Shown: one piece after another, positions 12,598 to 13,571 of the stretch
Layout of the letters: the number at the start of each line of letters is the position of its first letter
How positions within the stretch are numbered: position 1 is the stretch's first letter
Assembly (NCBI GenBank): GCA_030592985.1
Contig: JAUVIB010000044.1
Span: 1-13,571, forward strand
Length of the DNA stretch: 13,571 bases
DNA from: Calditrichaceae bacterium
Lineage (GTDB): Bacteria; Calditrichota; Calditrichia; Calditrichales; Calditrichaceae
Reading direction: 5' to 3'
Notes under the pieces: model-generated
Told to the model about the DNA's origin: nothing
Databases searched by the model: none
The model's input: the letters and a program-made list of their open reading frames with translations, nothing else
Made by a program: the position numbers and the translations under genes

Positions 12598-13571
12598 TTA
12601 GTAATTTTTTGCTTCTTCTTCATGACGCAAAACACGCAGTCCACCTAAAGCGAGAGCTTTCATCTCCTGTTCTCCCGGAATTATCATCACCGGAGCAAGA
12701 AAACTAACGCTATTTTTTATAGTATCTACAAACTTATTACTTTTTGCCAATCCGCCGGTTAAAATAATTCCGTCAATATCACCAACAAGAACAGCAGCTG
12801 CCGCCCCGATCTCCTTGGCAATCTGATAGGCCATTGCATTAAAAATGAGTTCTGCTTTATTATCGCCCTTTATAACTCTTTTCTCTACCTCTCGCAGATC
12901 ATGCGTACCAAGATAAGCAACCATACCACCATGACCTTTAATCAGTTTTTTCATATCCGGAAGCGTATATCCGCCTGAATAACAAGCCTTCACTAAATCA
13001 CCAACAGGAACAGCGCCGCTGCGCTCAGGACTAAATGGACCATCACCATCAAGTCCGTTATTTACGTCAATTACACGTCCTTTTTTATGAACGCCGATTG
13101 TTACGCCTCCACCCATGTGGCATACGATAAAGTTACAATCAAAATAAGATTTACTAAGTTTTCCGGCAACTTCCCGGGAAACTGCCTTTTGATTAAGAGC
13201 GTGAAATATACTTTTTCTTTGAATTAACGGCATACCTGATATACGAGCTACCGACTGTAATTCATCTACTACAACAGGGTCTACAATAAAAGAAGGACAG
13301 GCGATTGCTTTCCCGATGGCATATGCGATTAATCCCCCACAATTAGAAGGATGATCTCCTTGTATTCCGCGTTTAAGATCGGCAATCATTTGTTCATTAA
13401 CATGATAAGTGCCCCCTTCAATCGGTCGTAACAAGCCTCCTCTGCCTACAATAGCATCTAATTTCTCTATGGATATTTTTTTCTCTCTTAAAGTCCTGAC
13501 AATTATTTCCATGCGATAAAGATCCTGATCTGAAGCTCTATTGAATCGTGCCAGCTCTTCTATTTTATGTG
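12598..13571 (-). CDS. buk: Butyrate kinase (N-terminus off window)
   Basis: The frame is open from the stop at 12598 to the right edge. ATG 13512 is internal: the 19 codons before it (HKIEELARFNRASDQDLYR) match the conserved region that precedes it in butyrate kinases. About 323 of roughly 355 residues are present; the missing part would hold the N-terminal phosphate loop (NPGSTSTK-type). Seen from the internal Met: VGRGGLLRPIEGGTYHVNE, ASKHA-fold CHMGGGVTIGV, an LDGDGPFSPERSGAVP segment, and a C-terminal GIILTGGLA glycine-rich motif. The enzyme interconverts butyryl phosphate and ADP with butyrate and ATP, usually paired with phosphotransbutyrylase (ptb) encoded upstream, which would lie off the window. 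Some relatives act on branched-chain acyl phosphates. Family call is firm; acyl preference is open. Confidence 0.94.
   Translation of the reverse strand, partial: HKIEELARFNRASDQDLYRMEIIVRTLREKKISIEKLDAIVGRGGLLRPIEGGTYHVNEQMIADLKRGIQGDHPSNCGGLIAYAIGKAIACPSFIVDPVVVDELQSVARISGMPLIQRKSIFHALNQKAVSREVAGKLSKSYFDCNFIVCHMGGGVTIGVHKKGRVIDVNNGLDGDGPFSPERSGAVPVGDLVKACYSGGYTLPDMKKLIKGHGGMVAYLGTHDLREVEKRVIKGDNKAELIFNAMAYQIAKEIGAAAAVLVGDIDGIILTGGLAKSNKFVDTIKNSVSFLAPVMIIPGEQEMKALALGGLRVLRHEEEAKNY

Noticed and set aside
12598..13512. Butyrate kinase starting at ATG 13512
   Set aside because: The frame continues upstream to the window edge with family-like sequence (ELARFNRASDQ), so this Met is internal.

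Overview
The window is AT-rich, single-copy bacterial chromosome, with no tRNA, rRNA, CRISPR array, insertion sequence or phage gene recognised. The gene set suggests an anaerobe: a MinD-type ATPase with an inserted two-cluster ferredoxin domain, a DUF134 regulator, butyrate kinase, radical-SAM chemistry and an oxygen-sensitive Fe-S rRNA methylase. The PATAN/DUF4388 signalling proteins plus this style of hybrid kinase recall FCB-group lineages such as Calditrichota or relatives. That placement is a guess from gene content only.

Layout from left to right. Positions 1-839 (minus) hold a redox/metal-cofactor type pair: a DUF134 helix-turn-helix regulator with its promoter and a perfect 14-bp palindrome, then the N-terminal part of a COG1149 ATPase that runs off the left edge. 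The regulator reading frame is interrupted by one in-frame TAA, so it is a pseudogene, a recoded gene, or a gene that restarts at TTG just after the stop. Positions 840-1205 are a divergent intergenic region with promoters for both sides. Positions 1206-4097 (plus) encode a 963-residue hybrid histidine kinase (PAS-GAF-PAS-PAS-HisKA-HATPase-REC) with a cysteine motif in its first PAS domain.

Convergent with the kinase lies a tightly overlapping three-gene operon (7300 down to 4118, minus). It encodes a degenerate receiver-PATAN-pseudo-GTPase protein, a degenerate receiver-PATAN protein, and a small protein that resembles the second half of the same GTPase fold. Almost every catalytic residue expected in these domains is altered. 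The operon therefore looks like a scaffold or allosteric signalling module rather than an enzyme set, and it is the most unusual part of the window.

Positions 12123 down to 7535 (minus) form a second operon: a TPR protein with an apparent excisionase-type (HTH_17) helix-turn-helix near its C terminus, a cobalamin-binding-type radical SAM protein, a TRAM-domain 23S rRNA uracil-C5 methyltransferase, and a small SpoU/TrmH RNA methyltransferase. Genes two to four overlap or nearly touch. A compact inverted repeat beyond the last gene may terminate it. At the right edge, 12598-13571 (minus) is butyrate kinase lacking its N-terminal start, separated from the TPR operon by a 474-bp region with a good -35/-10 candidate and a hairpin/T-tract.
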